A stretch of 64,000 bases of DNA from Roseiflexus sp. (GTDB lineage: Bacteria > Chloroflexota > Chloroflexia > Chloroflexales > Roseiflexaceae). Of this stretch, positions 18,201-26,784 are shown in pieces (the first letter of the stretch is position 1; each line of letters opens with the position of its first letter). The notes under the pieces are model-generated. The model saw nothing but the letters and a program-made list of their open reading frames with translations. It did no database searches and was not told where the DNA came from. The DNA lies in the NCBI GenBank assembly GCA_025062325.1, contig JANXAL010000071.1, forward strand, positions 20,268 through 84,267, read 5' to 3'. Position numbers and translations under genes: made by a program.

Positions 18201-18379
18201 AAGCGTTCTTGCTCGCTTGCCAGAATGGATTGCGTCCATCCGTAGGCGATCAGCGCGATGATCGCCAGTGATCCGAGCGCAAGCGCGAACCCGATGGTGA
18301 TCCGCCGGATCACGGGCGCCGAAGAAGGAGGATCAGCCGCGTTTCCGGCGGCGCCTCTACTCTCGTGTGCAGCATGCAT
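15242..18379 (-). CDS. Membrane sensor histidine kinase with GAF and three PAS domains
   Basis: 1045 residues. Two transmembrane helices (about 25-48 and 195-222) frame an extracytoplasmic helical domain of ~145 residues. Then come a GAF domain (~245-400) and three PAS domains (about 408-525, 532-655 and 670-790), each introduced by an ERF-like or ILDASSEAIALL-like start. HisKA follows with SEFVAMVSHELRTPLTSIKG and HATPase_c with LTNLLSNAIKYTP, DTGVGLTAEEQERIFDRFYR and GGTGLGLTITRSLVE. It starts the minus-strand cellulose operon; its product presumably phosphorylates the receiver of the SpoIIE phosphatase that overlaps it. The ligand or redox/light input is unknown. Confidence 0.92.
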   Translation of the reverse strand: MHAAHESRGAAGNAADPPSSAPVIRRITIGFALALGSLAIIALIAYGWTQSILASEQERFDLLAASGLQRIRVQQIALAAEQLMDAPDPATAAQARETLSVAIDEMAQSHQELSRLTATLPPDDPLRRLYTDPVVALNARVQDFLARARRLRDAEPNPRHPDLQAIRQAALHELPPLFRTASRLYIEERRSLLETLNVLHGAFLGLTLLVLAFEGVFIVRPMVQGARRYLSQRDASEARLRAREKITRALYDVTSTTQMDHLQKVQALLRMGCDYFRMSVGMLTRIDGEELELIAVHDPDNRLMPGARFPLAHRYCAAVIEAGAPISINHAKHTVWRDQPCHTLTGMEAYIGAPLQVRGMTVGTLCFASATPREAPFTDGDYDLIRLMAQWIGSEQDRLQTEAALRESEERFALLSSVTTEGVVISERGIIVDANAAAGTLLGYPPEQLRGMSIFEFTTPEGREKVAHALATGYDRPYEVLARRGDGTLFPAEVTGRNIPYHGRTARVTTIRDMSRQRLAEAALRASEERFRQLAENVNQVFWMSTPSLDQILYVNPAYEHIWGRSCDSLYAQPSSLFEAIIPEDRERVIALHRLEHTRGYSVEFQIQRNDGQRRWILTRAFPVTNETGSVYRIAAISEDVTERKHAEEELRTAMTALEAQYLAADRAQSELRAILDASSEAIALLAPDGAFLTVNRCFCDMFGVAADQVLGQRLGEMRTGILRVFDDAEELYARMQDALQDTCNVFHEQVVQRKPQQRELSIFSAPVWTANQVHIGRLYIFRDITHERAVERMKSEFVAMVSHELRTPLTSIKGFVDMLLDGDVGPLADEHQELLRIVKANTDRLLLLINDLLDMSRIEAGKLLLHRAPLDVRPLIRQVVTTLRPQLEAKQQHLHLDLPETLPDDAAPLMFGDAVRVHQILTNLLSNAIKYTPQHGQITVRLSEEPPWLCIAVQDTGVGLTAEEQERIFDRFYRARNRATREAGGTGLGLTITRSLVELHQGHITIESEPGKGSTFRVYFPLLSPHNSRNEDETPAPIVAGELL

Positions 18380-19120
18380 AGATTATGTCGCACTTTTATC
18401 GGCAGTTTTGTCGCGCCAGCGACGGCTATGGCGCGTCAGGATGATAGCTTTTGAAAAACACGTCGTCTGCGATCCGACCTGTCGCCCGGCAGTTGATGGA
18501 ATTTGAACATGTCCTGCTCTGCGCCTGCTCGCCTGGCGGTTGAACATCGTCTAGTCGAGCCAGGACGCTGCGGCGAACCATCTCCAGGATTTTCGCCGTC
18601 CTCGCGGCGTCTTCCGGGTCGAACACCATCTGGTCGGGCCAGGACGCTGCGAGGCTTCCACGTCCTGAGCGAGGGCTTATGAACATTCACAAAATAATCT
18701 GGCATTCGCTCTGCGCCCGGCGGCTGATGAAGATCAGGACAATACCGGAACGCTACGGGCTGAAGCCCTTACTGAGGATCATGAAAGCCCCTGCGGGGCT
18801 TCCGCACCTTGAGCGAGGGCTTGACCTGCAGCTCAGAGGATGCGTGACCTGGTGGTAACGTTCATAAGCCGCAGGCTACGGTTGCAAGGCCCACCTGCGG
18901 GGGCTAGACCGGATTCACGTCTTATTGTTCATAGTCACAGGCTATGGGAGGCGAAGCCCGCCTGCGCGGGCGGCTCACACCCTGTAATGTGGCAGCTTCG
19001 ACAGGCTCAACCGCCATGCGCCACCGCTTCGGCAAAAGTTGTAACGCATGTAACAAGCACCGTCAATCGCGCTTCGGTCCTATGCTGGACAATGACGATC
19101 TCCTACTGCCATCCATGACC
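18380..19120. repeat. 741-bp intergenic region of degenerate hairpin repeats, no gene seen
   Basis: Two related blocks with GCCAGGACGCTGCG occur near 18560 and 18640. At 18748-18832 is a palindromic element (CGGGCTGAAGCCC, then GAAAGCCCCTGCGGGGCTTCC-like halves, then GAGCGAGGGCTT) that recurs at 36966-37040 and 59754-59805. GCCCGC-CTGC-GCGGGC lies at 18956-18971, with a sister at 56066-56083. Small open frames here lack coding character or family similarity. Confidence 0.55.
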
Positions 19121-19714
19121 CTACTGCGCGCCGAAGTAGCGCAACGCCAGGCGCAGGCGTTCTTCGAGGTCGAGCGGTGCATCGGGCGGAAGCGCAGCAA
19201 TTGCCTTTGCCGCTTCGGCACTGCTGAAACCTAAACTGACAAGCATCTCCGAGAGCTCAGCATTTGCTGCAGCGACTGCCGGAGAGACGCCTGGAGCGGT
19301 CGGCAGCCCTTTGATATCAAGTTTTCCTTTCAACTCCAGCACCAGCCGCTCCGCTAGCTTCTTGCCAATGCGCGGCGCGCGCGCCAGCCGCGCCACGTCG
19401 CCGGTGGCAATCGCAAGCCGTATTTCATCGGTCGTGCCTGATGAGAGGAGATTCAATGCCGCCTGCGGACCAACGCCGGTGACGCTAAGCAGCGTCTCGA
19501 ACAACTGGCGCTGTTCGACTGACTCAAAACCATAGAGGGTGAGTGCGTCTTCGCGAACGAGCAGGTACGTGAACAGACGCACTTCGGTTCCGATATCACC
19601 AAGTGCAGCAAGCACCTGGCGCGGCGCATAGATCATCCAGCCGATGCCGCCGGTTTCGATCACAGCGTGATCTGCGGCGATCGTCATTAGGGTTCCCCGC
19701 ACAGAAGCAATCAT
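19121..19714 (-). CDS. ruvA: Holliday junction ATP-dependent helicase subunit RuvA
   Basis: 197 residues. The OB-fold domain starts [20 protein letters not shown], with GIGWMIYAP. The helix-hairpin-helix domain has [20 protein letters not shown] and [19 protein letters not shown], and the C-terminal UBA-like domain has [20 protein letters not shown]. Length and order match RuvA throughout. As a tetramer it binds four-way junctions and loads RuvB for branch migration. ruvB and ruvC are not in the window. Its start overlaps the Nudix stop by 4 bases. Confidence 0.96.
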   Translation of the reverse strand: MIASVRGTLMTIAADHAVIETGGIGWMIYAPRQVLAALGDIGTEVRLFTYLLVREDALTLYGFESVEQRQLFETLLSVTGVGPQAALNLLSSGTTDEIRLAIATGDVARLARAPRIGKKLAERLVLELKGKLDIKGLPTAPGVSPAVAAANAELSEMLVSLGFSSAEAAKAIAALPPDAPLDLEERLRLALRYFGAQ

Positions 19715-20196
19715 TGCGATCCTGTTGCACCTGTCTGATTTCGCTCACGCAGAAGCGCTTCCGCACATACGATGATATCACGGATGCGTTTGCGTTTGAC
19801 TCGCCGCAGCGCTCGTCGCGGGCTGGCCCAGCGAATCTGCTCGATCACCTCACCGTGATGAGCGCCAGGGATGGCGACTGCGTCCGGCGCAATACGCACC
19901 AGATAGTAGGTCACAACCTTACGTCGCGGCAGCCGCCGTCGCGGGGTAATGTACTGAACCCGTGCCACTTCTTCTTCGACAACGCCGGTCAGTCCGGTCT
20001 CTTCACGCAACTCGCGTAGCAGTGCGGAGGTATCGTCTTCGGTTGGATGGACGCGACCCTTGGGCAGCGTCCAGTAGCCGTTGCGCTTTCTAATCAGAAG
20101 GATCTGAAGGCGTCCTCGCGTGTCGTAGCGATAGGCGACTGCGCCAACGGCGTAGATTGGTTTATGATGTGCAAGCGGAGACGTTTTACCAGCCAC
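19711..20196 (-). CDS. Nudix hydrolase
   Basis: 161 residues with a perfect Nudix box (G-x5-E-x7-REL-x-EE-x-G-L) in [20 protein letters not shown]. The preceding NGYWTLPKG is typical of MutT/diadenosine-polyphosphate hydrolase-like members. It cleaves a nucleoside diphosphate linked to some moiety; the substrate is not evident. The C-terminus is basic ([14 protein letters not shown]). Coupling to ruvA by an ATGA-type overlap suggests a small operon with a DNA maintenance or nucleotide-cleaning theme, which is an inference. Confidence 0.9.
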   Translation of the reverse strand: MAGKTSPLAHHKPIYAVGAVAYRYDTRGRLQILLIRKRNGYWTLPKGRVHPTEDDTSALLRELREETGLTGVVEEEVARVQYITPRRRLPRRKVVTYYLVRIAPDAVAIPGAHHGEVIEQIRWASPRRALRRVKRKRIRDIIVCAEALLRERNQTGATGSQ

Positions 20197-20284
20197 TACA
20201 TATGCCTGTCATTGATATGTGAGGGTGTGTTCGGCACCTCTCCGTACGGCGAGCGCCCATCGAGCGGCACACTCCTCTCATGTT

Positions 20285-20770
20285 AGCGCACGCAGCGGAT
20301 TGCCGCGTCTTGACGCCCGTTTTCCCTTCATCCCCCCTGCCCCCTTCTCCCACAAGGGGAGAAGGGGGTGTCGGGGCGTCCGGTTGCCTGAAACGGGCGA
20401 TGGAATAGAAGGGCGTGCCAAAAAATCTACACTTGTGAGTCCCCCCCGCCCCCTTCTCCCACCAGGGGAGAAGGGGGGAGGTTGCGCGTCCCGACGCTCA
20501 AAACGGGCGATGCAACGGAAGGGTGTGCCGAAAAATCTACCCTTGCAACCTGCCCCCTTCTCCCGCCAGGGGAGAAGGGGGGAGTTGGGACGCTCTCACG
20601 TGTAGGCTTCTTGGCGTGCGCAGCGGATGTGCCGCATCCTGACGCCCTTTTCCCCCTCATCCCCCCTGCCCCCCTTCTCCCACCAGGGGAGAAGGGGGGA
20701 GGTTGCGCATCCCGACGCTCAAAACGGGCGATGCAACGGAAGGGTGTGCCGAAAAATCTACCCCTGTGAG
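20285..20770. repeat. C/G-rich hairpin repeat block (family A, locus 1)
   Basis: Four hairpins of the CCCCTTCTCCC...GGGGAGAAGGGG type (first at 20340-20368) alternate with a conserved module, TGCAACGGAAGGGTGTGCC plus GAAAAATCTAC, at 20511-20540 and 20732-20761 and in variant form at 20400-20431. The block GCGCAGCGGAT...CATCC(T/C)GACGCCC recurs about 330 bp apart. The same modules occur at 38219-38330 and 63309-63840. No coding potential is seen. Confidence 0.8.
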
Positions 20771-20986
20771 CGAGAGGGGCGCCCAAGGGGAGCGCCCCTC
20801 CAACGCACGCCCCCGCCGTCGTAGGGGCAGGCCCCTGTGCCAGCCTGCGGCGGGCCGCCGCCACCGGAGGGGCAGGCCCCTGTGCTGGCCCTCTGGGGGC
20901 GCCCCGACCCGTGCAATCTCGCGGTTGTGGACTGTGGAGACGGTGCAGTGCACCGCCTCTTTTCCCTGTGTTCACGTGTTCAACGT
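20771..20986. repeat. GGGGC-rich repeats and GTTGAAC tandem repeat after copA
   Basis: GAGGGGCAGGCCCCTGTGC-like palindromic units occur at 20820-20845 and 20870-20890. Immediately after the CopA stop codon (minus strand) a 7-8 bp unit, CGTTGAA, is repeated about three times (20975-20995), including the last codons of the gene. No gene is seen. Confidence 0.5.
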
Positions 20987-23758
20987 TCAACGTTCAACGT
21001 TCAATGCCCGTCGCAACCGCAGCGAGTTGGTGACGACGAAGACCGAACTGCACGCCATGGCGCCAGCCGCCAGCATTGGATTCAACTGCCAGCCGGTGAA
21101 GGGGTAGAGCGCGCCAGCAGCAACTGGGATCAGTACAACGTTGTAGATGAATGCCCAGAACAGGTTCCAGCGGATTGTGCGCATGGTGCGCTGGCTCAGG
21201 TCGATTGCCTGCGCCACGCCGCGCAGATCGCCGCGCATCAGGGTAATATCGGCGGTTTCCAGCGCCACGTCGACGCCGCTGCCGATGGCGATGCCGACAT
21301 CCGCCTGCGCCAGCGCTGGTGCATCGTTGATCCCGTCGCCGACCATGGCGACCACCCGACGCCTGCCTGTTTCACTCTGCAACTCACGAACGATGCGCGC
21401 CTTGTCTTCTGGACGCACTTCAGCGTACACACATCGCGGGTCGATCCCTGCCTGCCGCGCAATCGCTTCCGCTGTTCGCCGGTTGTCGCCGGTGATCATC
21501 AGCACATTGATCCCCCGACGACGCAGCGCCTCGACTGCGGCGCGCGACGTTGGCTTGACCGTATCGGCGACGGCAATGACTCCCAGCGCCTCGCCATCGA
21601 TTGCAACAATCATTGCCGTCTTGCCTTCGCGCTGCAACCGCGCCACGTCCTCGTCGAGCGCGGAGGCGTCGACTCCTTGCTCGCGCATCAACGCCGGGTT
21701 GCCAATCACGACAGTGCGCCCTTCAACGGCGGCGATGACGCCCTGCCCGGCAATCGCCGCGAAGCGTTCCGGTTGAGCAACGTGGATGCCTGCCTCCTGC
21801 GCTGCGCGGACGATTGCCTCGCCAAGCGGATGCTCGCTGCGCGACTCGGCGCTTGCCGCCAGTCGCAGCAGTTCGGTGCGCTGCTGCGCAATGTGAGCGA
21901 CTGCCGGGGAAATCGGACGGTCAGCAGACATAGCGCGGTCTGCCATGCCCTGCGGGATATGGTTGAGACCAGCGTATTGGGCGTCGAGGTCAGCAGCGAT
22001 GACAGCAGCGCCATTGATCGTCGCCGCAGCGTCGGATTCCTGATGAGTGGCAACCAGCGCGTTGTTCTGATGTGAACTGTCGCCTTCCCGCGCCTGGCTC
22101 GACGGTACGCTCCGCACGGCCGGCGCTAGCGCATCCGCCGGGCGCACGATGATGTCGGTCACCGACGGCTTCCCAACCGTCACCGTGCCCGTCTTGTCGA
22201 GCACGACCGTCTGTACTTTGCCAGCGCGCTCCAGGCTTTCGGCGTTCTTGATCAGAATGCCGTGCGCCGCACCCGTGCCAACCCCGACCATAATAGCTGT
22301 CGGGGTTGCTAGCCCAAGTGCGCACGGACAGGCGATGACCAGCACCGCTACTGCGAAAATCATCGCCTGGGTGAAACCCGTTCCGCCGATGAAGAACCAG
22401 CCGAGGAAGGTAATGAGTGCAATCGCCAGCACAATCGGCACGAACACGGCAGACACCTGATCAACCAGGCGCTGGACTGGCGCGCGGCTCCCCTGTGCCT
22501 GCTGCACCAGCGCGATGATCTGCGCCAGCGCCGTTTCCCTGCCGACCCGCGTGGCGCGCATCTGGAAACTGCCGCTGCGGTTCAGCGTCGCGCCGATAAC
22601 AGTGTCTCCTTCACGCTTCTCCACCGGCATGCTTTCGCCAGTAATCATGCTTTCGTCGACTGCCGACGAGCCGGAGATGATGACGCCATCAACCGGTATT
22701 TTCTCGCCGGGGCGCACGATCACGATGTCGCCGCGCCGCACGTCGGCAGCAGGAATGTCCACCTCGCGTCCCCCGCGCATCACGCGCGCCGTCTTCGGTT
22801 GCAACCCGATCAGCGCCCGAATCGCGGCGCCCGTCTGACTCTTGGCGCGCGCCTCCAGATATTTCCCCAGCAGAATGAGGGTGATGATCACCGCTGCCGT
22901 CTCAAAATAGACGTGACCTGCCATGCCGGTGACCATCAGCGCGACGCTGTAGAAGTACGCCGCCGACGATCCGACCGCGATGAGCGTGTCCATCGTCGCC
23001 GTGCGCTGGTTCTTTAGCGCTTTCCGGGCGTGGACGTAGAAATCGCGCCCGGCATAGAACTGCACCGGCGTCGCCAGGAGCAGAAACAGCCAGTTGAGCA
23101 GGTCGTCGCGCGCTGCGATGTGGCTCATCATCTCGTGGAGCGGTCCGCCCATCGAGCGCGCCATCTCTGCGCCTGCACCGATCAGCCAGGGCCTAATCAG
23201 CCCGAAGTCGCGCCCCATTGAGAGCAGGAAGAGCGGCGCAGTCAGCGCCGCAGCGATCATCAGCGTGCGACGGCGGCTCGCCAGTTCGCGGGCGCGCGCA
23301 ACCGCCTCGCTGTCCTCGCCGGTATCTGTCGGATCGCGCCGGTCGATGACTCCATACCCGGCGTTCTCAATCGCGGCAACCAGATCGCGCCAGGTGACGT
23401 CCGCTGGCGTGAACGTCACCGTCGCGCGTTCACTCGCCAGGTTGACAGACGCCTCGATCACGCCGGACACGTTGCGCAACGCCTTCTCGACCCGCGCTGC
23501 GCACGATGCGCAGGTCATCCCGGTGATCGGAATATCGACCCGTTCGGTAATCACCCCGTACCCGGCTGCCTCAACCGCCGCAACCAGGCGATCCGGCGTC
23601 ACCAGCGCCGGGTCGAAACGAACCTCCGCCTGCTCGCTTGCCAGGTTGACGGTTGCATCGGTCACCCCTGGCGCCTTCTTCAGCGCTTTTGCGACGCGCG
23701 CCGAGCAGGAGGCGCAGGTCATTCCGGTGACCGCAAGGTGTATCTGCTGTTCGGGCAT
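20987..23758 (-). CDS. copA: Copper-translocating P1B-type ATPase CopA with an extra segment in the nucleotide-binding domain
   Basis: 923 residues from the ATG at 23758, which begins right before the first metal-binding domain. Two HMA domains carry GMTCASC (Cys 15/18 and 83/86). The membrane CPC motif is at 477-479 ([13 protein letters not shown]), the phosphorylation site D521 in [11 protein letters not shown], the P1B-type [10 protein letters not shown] near 641 and the hinge [20 protein letters not shown]. It exports Cu(I) from the cytosol. Residues ~541-626 (DNA 21881-22138) are an Ala/Asp/Ser-rich extra stretch between KPSVTDIIV and [10 protein letters not shown], where most CopAs have only a few residues. 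No copper regulator or chaperone gene is adjacent. Confidence 0.94.
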   Translation of the reverse strand: MPEQQIHLAVTGMTCASCSARVAKALKKAPGVTDATVNLASEQAEVRFDPALVTPDRLVAAVEAAGYGVITERVDIPITGMTCASCAARVEKALRNVSGVIEASVNLASERATVTFTPADVTWRDLVAAIENAGYGVIDRRDPTDTGEDSEAVARARELASRRRTLMIAAALTAPLFLLSMGRDFGLIRPWLIGAGAEMARSMGGPLHEMMSHIAARDDLLNWLFLLLATPVQFYAGRDFYVHARKALKNQRTATMDTLIAVGSSAAYFYSVALMVTGMAGHVYFETAAVIITLILLGKYLEARAKSQTGAAIRALIGLQPKTARVMRGGREVDIPAADVRRGDIVIVRPGEKIPVDGVIISGSSAVDESMITGESMPVEKREGDTVIGATLNRSGSFQMRATRVGRETALAQIIALVQQAQGSRAPVQRLVDQVSAVFVPIVLAIALITFLGWFFIGGTGFTQAMIFAVAVLVIACPCALGLATPTAIMVGVGTGAAHGILIKNAESLERAGKVQTVVLDKTGTVTVGKPSVTDIIVRPADALAPAVRSVPSSQAREGDSSHQNNALVATHQESDAAATINGAAVIAADLDAQYAGLNHIPQGMADRAMSADRPISPAVAHIAQQRTELLRLAASAESRSEHPLGEAIVRAAQEAGIHVAQPERFAAIAGQGVIAAVEGRTVVIGNPALMREQGVDASALDEDVARLQREGKTAMIVAIDGEALGVIAVADTVKPTSRAAVEALRRRGINVLMITGDNRRTAEAIARQAGIDPRCVYAEVRPEDKARIVRELQSETGRRRVVAMVGDGINDAPALAQADVGIAIGSGVDVALETADITLMRGDLRGVAQAIDLSQRTMRTIRWNLFWAFIYNVVLIPVAAGALYPFTGWQLNPMLAAGAMACSSVFVVTNSLRLRRALNVER

Positions 23759-24084
23759 GGAACTATCCCTCAGCGCAAAAACATAAACGCCATAACATTG
23801 TACGCCAACGATCATATTTCGACCAACTGGCTGAAGATCCAGCGCGCAGTCAGTCATTGGCAAAGGTTTGGATGCTCCGGTTGATGCGGTAACCGGAAGC
23901 ACACGGATGCTGCGGCTCGAGACGAACTGACGCGGACGGCTGCCTTCCATCATCAGATCCGCGCGAATCCGTCGCATCCGTGTCAGTCCGTGTTCCCTAT
24001 CATGACAAATCACGAGCGTGCTCGAGAGCCTATGTCGCAGCGTGTTATAATGGTAAAAAGGTGTAGTAGAAGGGAGAACAGACG
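23759..24084. repeat. Intergenic region with inverted ATCCGTG repeat and promoter of the acyl-CoA dehydrogenase gene
   Basis: ACACGGATGC near 23900 and GCATCCGTGT near 23977 are inverted copies flanking related CGAATCCGTC phrases (element ~23897-23997). Similar elements occur at 39048-39098 and 44650-44745. The first part (23759-23890) is upstream of copA. At 24043-24051, TGT-TATAAT is an extended -10 box 34 bp before the downstream ATG. Confidence 0.5.
24043..24051 (+). promoter_or_regulatory. Extended -10 promoter of the acyl-CoA dehydrogenase gene
   Basis: TG-T-TATAAT lies just upstream of the gene, with GAAGGGAGAA as Shine-Dalgarno about 7 nt before the ATG at 24085. No good -35 hexamer is seen. 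Confidence 0.5.
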
Positions 24085-25251
24085 ATGGAGTACGATCTTC
24101 CCGAAGATCTTCGGCTCTTGCGTCAAACCGTCCGCGACTTCGCCAACAAGGAGATCGCCCCGATCGCCCGCGAGATCGATGAAGAGGAGCGGGTTCCGTT
24201 CGAGATGCTGCGCAAAGCTGCCAATCTTGGTCTGCTGGGCGTGCCTTTCCCCGAAGAGTATGGCGGCTCCAACGCCGGGATCACCGGCTACTGCGTGTTG
24301 CTCGAAGAAATCAACCGGAAGTGCGCCTCTACCGGCACAATCATTGGCGCGCATGTGCAACTCTGCTGCATGTCGATCCACCTTGCCGGAACGCCTGACC
24401 AGAAAGAGCGCTACCTGCGCCCATTGATCGAGGGACGGATGTGGGGCGCCTGGGCGCTGACCGAGCCGAACGCGGGTAGTGACGCCGCGCACATCCGCAC
24501 GACTGCCACGCGCGACGGCGACTACTGGGTGCTCAACGGCAGCAAGATGTGGATCACCAACGGCTCGTTCGCCGATGTGATCGTCGTGTTTGCCACGATC
24601 GATCCGAGCCTCGGACCGCGCGGCATCACGGCCTTTATCGTCGAGAAAGACTTCCCCGGCTTCAAGGTGGGTAAAATCGAGCCGAAGATGGGGTTGCGCG
24701 CATCGCACACGGCATCTATCTTCTTTGAGGATTGTCGCGTGCCAGCGGCGAATGTGCTCGGCGAGGTCGGGCGCGGGTACGCGTTGGCGCTGCAAACGCT
24801 CGACATCGGACGCTGTGGATTGGGGGCTGCATGTCTGGGAGCGGCAAAGGAAGCCTACGAACTATCGCTCAAATATGCAGTTGAGCGGCAGCAGTTCGGT
24901 CGCCCGATCGCCGATTTCCAGGCGATCCAGTTTAAGCTAGCAGACATGGCAGTGAAGATCTACACGATGGAGCAGATCGTGTACGACTGCGCGAAGAAGG
25001 TGGATCGCGGCGAAACGGCGCGGCTGGAGTCGAGCATCGTCAAACTCTACTGCACCGATGCGCTGGCGTGGATTCTCGACGAGGCGATTCAGATCCACGG
25101 CGGCATGGGTTTCTCGCGTGAACTGCCGCTCGAGCGTATGTACCGCGATGCGCGCGTCTTCCGCATCTACGAGGGAACGAACGAAATTCAGCGGTACGTT
25201 ATCGCCAGTGAACTGCTGAAGACTGTCGGGTACAAGGTGCGGTTGTATTGA
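24085..25251 (+). CDS. Acyl-CoA dehydrogenase (short/medium-chain type)
   Basis: 388 residues. Flavin/substrate signatures run in order: [57 protein letters not shown], the [16 protein letters not shown] block and the C-terminal [17 protein letters not shown]. The catalytic Glu of short-chain enzymes should be the E in RIYEGTNE. It oxidises an acyl-CoA to the trans-2-enoyl-CoA and passes electrons to ETF. Chain-length or branched-chain preference is not readable. It stands alone with its own promoter; the convergent downstream gene is separated by a GA/CT-rich inverted region. Confidence 0.93.
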   Translation: MEYDLPEDLRLLRQTVRDFANKEIAPIAREIDEEERVPFEMLRKAANLGLLGVPFPEEYGGSNAGITGYCVLLEEINRKCASTGTIIGAHVQLCCMSIHLAGTPDQKERYLRPLIEGRMWGAWALTEPNAGSDAAHIRTTATRDGDYWVLNGSKMWITNGSFADVIVVFATIDPSLGPRGITAFIVEKDFPGFKVGKIEPKMGLRASHTASIFFEDCRVPAANVLGEVGRGYALALQTLDIGRCGLGAACLGAAKEAYELSLKYAVERQQFGRPIADFQAIQFKLADMAVKIYTMEQIVYDCAKKVDRGETARLESSIVKLYCTDALAWILDEAIQIHGGMGFSRELPLERMYRDARVFRIYEGTNEIQRYVIASELLKTVGYKVRLY

Positions 25252-25414
25252 GAGGCAGGAGGCGAGAGGGACGCGGCAAGAGGCGAGGGGCAAGAGACAA
25301 GAGGCACTAGGGAATGGGGCGCAGCGGTGCTCCAGATGGTGCGATACGCTGTCTCCGCCTCAACGTGCAACCCTGACTCTCAATCCCTCTCGCCTCTCGT
25401 CTCTCGCCTCTGAC
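25252..25414. terminator. GA-rich / CT-rich inverted repeat region between convergent genes
   Basis: GAGGCGAGAGGG-type tracts (25258-25300) face CCCTCTCGCCTC-type tracts (25385-25410) with a spacer of ~90 nt. They can form a long imperfect hairpin between the converging ends of the acyl-CoA dehydrogenase and acetyltransferase genes. Termination is plausible but no T-tract is seen. Confidence 0.4.
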
Positions 25415-26095
25415 CTAAACCCCAACGCGCGCGCGGCGTTGCGACGGGATCAGGGTGGGTGTCTTCATATGCGGGCGCGCTGGAATGCCGCTGACTACTA
25501 GATCATCGTCCACTGCTGCTGTCACCACCGCGCCGCCGCCGACGACGCTCCATGCCCCAACCGCACATTGCGGCAGTACGGTTGCGCCAATGCCCACCAG
25601 CGCCCCTTCGCCGACGGTGACTGCACCGCCGAGGGTTGCGCCAGGCGCGATATGGGCATGGGCGCCAATGCGGTTGTGGTGCTCGACAATGCAGCCGCTG
25701 TTGAGGATGACGTTGACGCCAACGTGCGCTCCCGCGTTAACAATCGCCCGTGCTGCAATGACTGTTCCTGCGCCGATAACTGCATCGTGCGCAACTATTG
25801 CCGAGGGGTGGCGCGCTACGACGAATCGCTCGCCGCACGCCGCCAGACGCTCGTAGATAGCCTGGCGCGTCCGGTTGTCGCCTATGCCGATTACTACTGC
25901 GTCATGATCGACCGCATCGATGGCGGCAAGCGGACCCAGGATCGGCAATCCCAGTCGCCATTCGCCAAACAGATGCGGATTATCGTCAAGAAAACCAATC
26001 GGCGTCAGGTCGGCGCCAGCCTCGTGCATACGCAATAGAATGTCAGCGACCACCTGCGCATGACCTCCGGCGCCAATGATTAGTACGCGCTTCAT
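25415..26095 (-). CDS. Sugar O/N-acyltransferase, PglD/NeuD family
   Basis: 226 residues from the ATG at 26095 (GGCAGGTAACG upstream); an earlier in-frame start would enter the spacer. The N-terminal Rossmann-like part has MKRVLIIGAGGHAQVVADIL; the C-terminal left-handed beta-helix has hexapeptide repeats (IGAGTVIAARAIVNAGAHVG, NRIGAHAHIAPGATLGGAV) and the acetyl-CoA-binding end. PglD-type enzymes acetylate UDP-4-amino sugars on the way to bacillosamine-like residues. Its position after a PglC-like transferase supports this, but no aminotransferase (PglE) or dehydratase (PglF) is in the window. It is the last gene of the exopolysaccharide operon. Confidence 0.86.
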   Translation of the reverse strand: MKRVLIIGAGGHAQVVADILLRMHEAGADLTPIGFLDDNPHLFGEWRLGLPILGPLAAIDAVDHDAVVIGIGDNRTRQAIYERLAACGERFVVARHPSAIVAHDAVIGAGTVIAARAIVNAGAHVGVNVILNSGCIVEHHNRIGAHAHIAPGATLGGAVTVGEGALVGIGATVLPQCAVGAWSVVGGGAVVTAAVDDDLVVSGIPARPHMKTPTLIPSQRRARVGV

Positions 26096-26150
26096 CGTTA
26101 CCTGCCTTCCGAATGTTGTTTTGTTCCGTTGCGAACCGAGCGTTGCGGCA

Positions 26151-26780
26151 TTATTGCTGCTGAGCGCGACACACTTCTGACGTTCCCTGAAAGATTGCGA
26201 CGGTAGCGCACCCGTGCTGGTTGATCCCCTCGCGCCGCGCCACACGCCACACGGTCAGCGCCAGAATGCGAAGATCGAGCCAGAATGAAAGGTGATCGAC
26301 GTACCAGACATCCAGCGCAAACTTCTGCTCCCAACTAATCGCATTGCGCCCGTTGACCTGCGCCCATCCGGTGATACCGGGGCGCACTGCGTGCCGCCGC
26401 ATCTGTTCCGGGGTGTAGCGATCCAGATATTCCATCAGCAACGGGCGCGGTCCCACCAAGCTCATCTCGCCGCGGATCACATTGATCAGTTCCGGCAGCT
26501 CATCAAGGCTGCTGCTGCGCAAAAAGCGTCCGAACCGCGTCAGCCGCTGATCGTCCGGCAGCAGGTTGCCGTCTGCATCGCGTGCGTCGGTCATGCTGCG
26601 GAACTTCAGCAGTGTGAAAGGCTTGCCGTGCAGTCCAGGACGCTGCTGACGAAAGATCACTGGCGCTCCTAGCAGTATCCGCACCAGCGCCGCGATCATC
26701 AGCAGCAGCGGCGCAAGTGCAATGAGCGCTGCACTGGCGATGCAGATGTCGAAAACGCGTTTTAGATACCGGCGGTACAT
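26151..26780 (-). CDS. Phosphoglycosyl transferase (PglC/WcaJ-type bacterial sugar transferase)
   Basis: 209 residues starting [20 protein letters not shown], a membrane-reentrant helix typical of monotopic phosphoglycosyl transferases. Core motifs are [20 protein letters not shown], the DE catalytic dyad in [26 protein letters not shown] and [14 protein letters not shown]. It transfers a sugar-1-phosphate from a UDP-sugar to undecaprenyl phosphate, the initiating step of repeat-unit assembly. The short (non-WbaP) form matches PglC, and the downstream PglD-like gene suggests an N-acetylated amino sugar. The true start at 26780 is 4 bp after the stop of the preceding GT4 gene. Confidence 0.9.
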   Translation of the reverse strand: MYRRYLKRVFDICIASAALIALAPLLLMIAALVRILLGAPVIFRQQRPGLHGKPFTLLKFRSMTDARDADGNLLPDDQRLTRFGRFLRSSSLDELPELINVIRGEMSLVGPRPLLMEYLDRYTPEQMRRHAVRPGITGWAQVNGRNAISWEQKFALDVWYVDHLSFWLDLRILALTVWRVARREGINQHGCATVAIFQGTSEVCRAQQQ

Positions 26781-26784
26781 ACCG

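Noticed and set aside
20219..20769. Long open frames on both strands through the C/G-rich repeats
   Set aside because: Translations only repeat the hairpin-encoded peptides (PPSPLVGEG-like) and lack any family similarity.
20837..22075. 412-residue plus-strand open frame inside copA
   Set aside because: Shadow of copA; no domain similarity and His/Arg-rich composition typical of antisense frames in GC-rich DNA.
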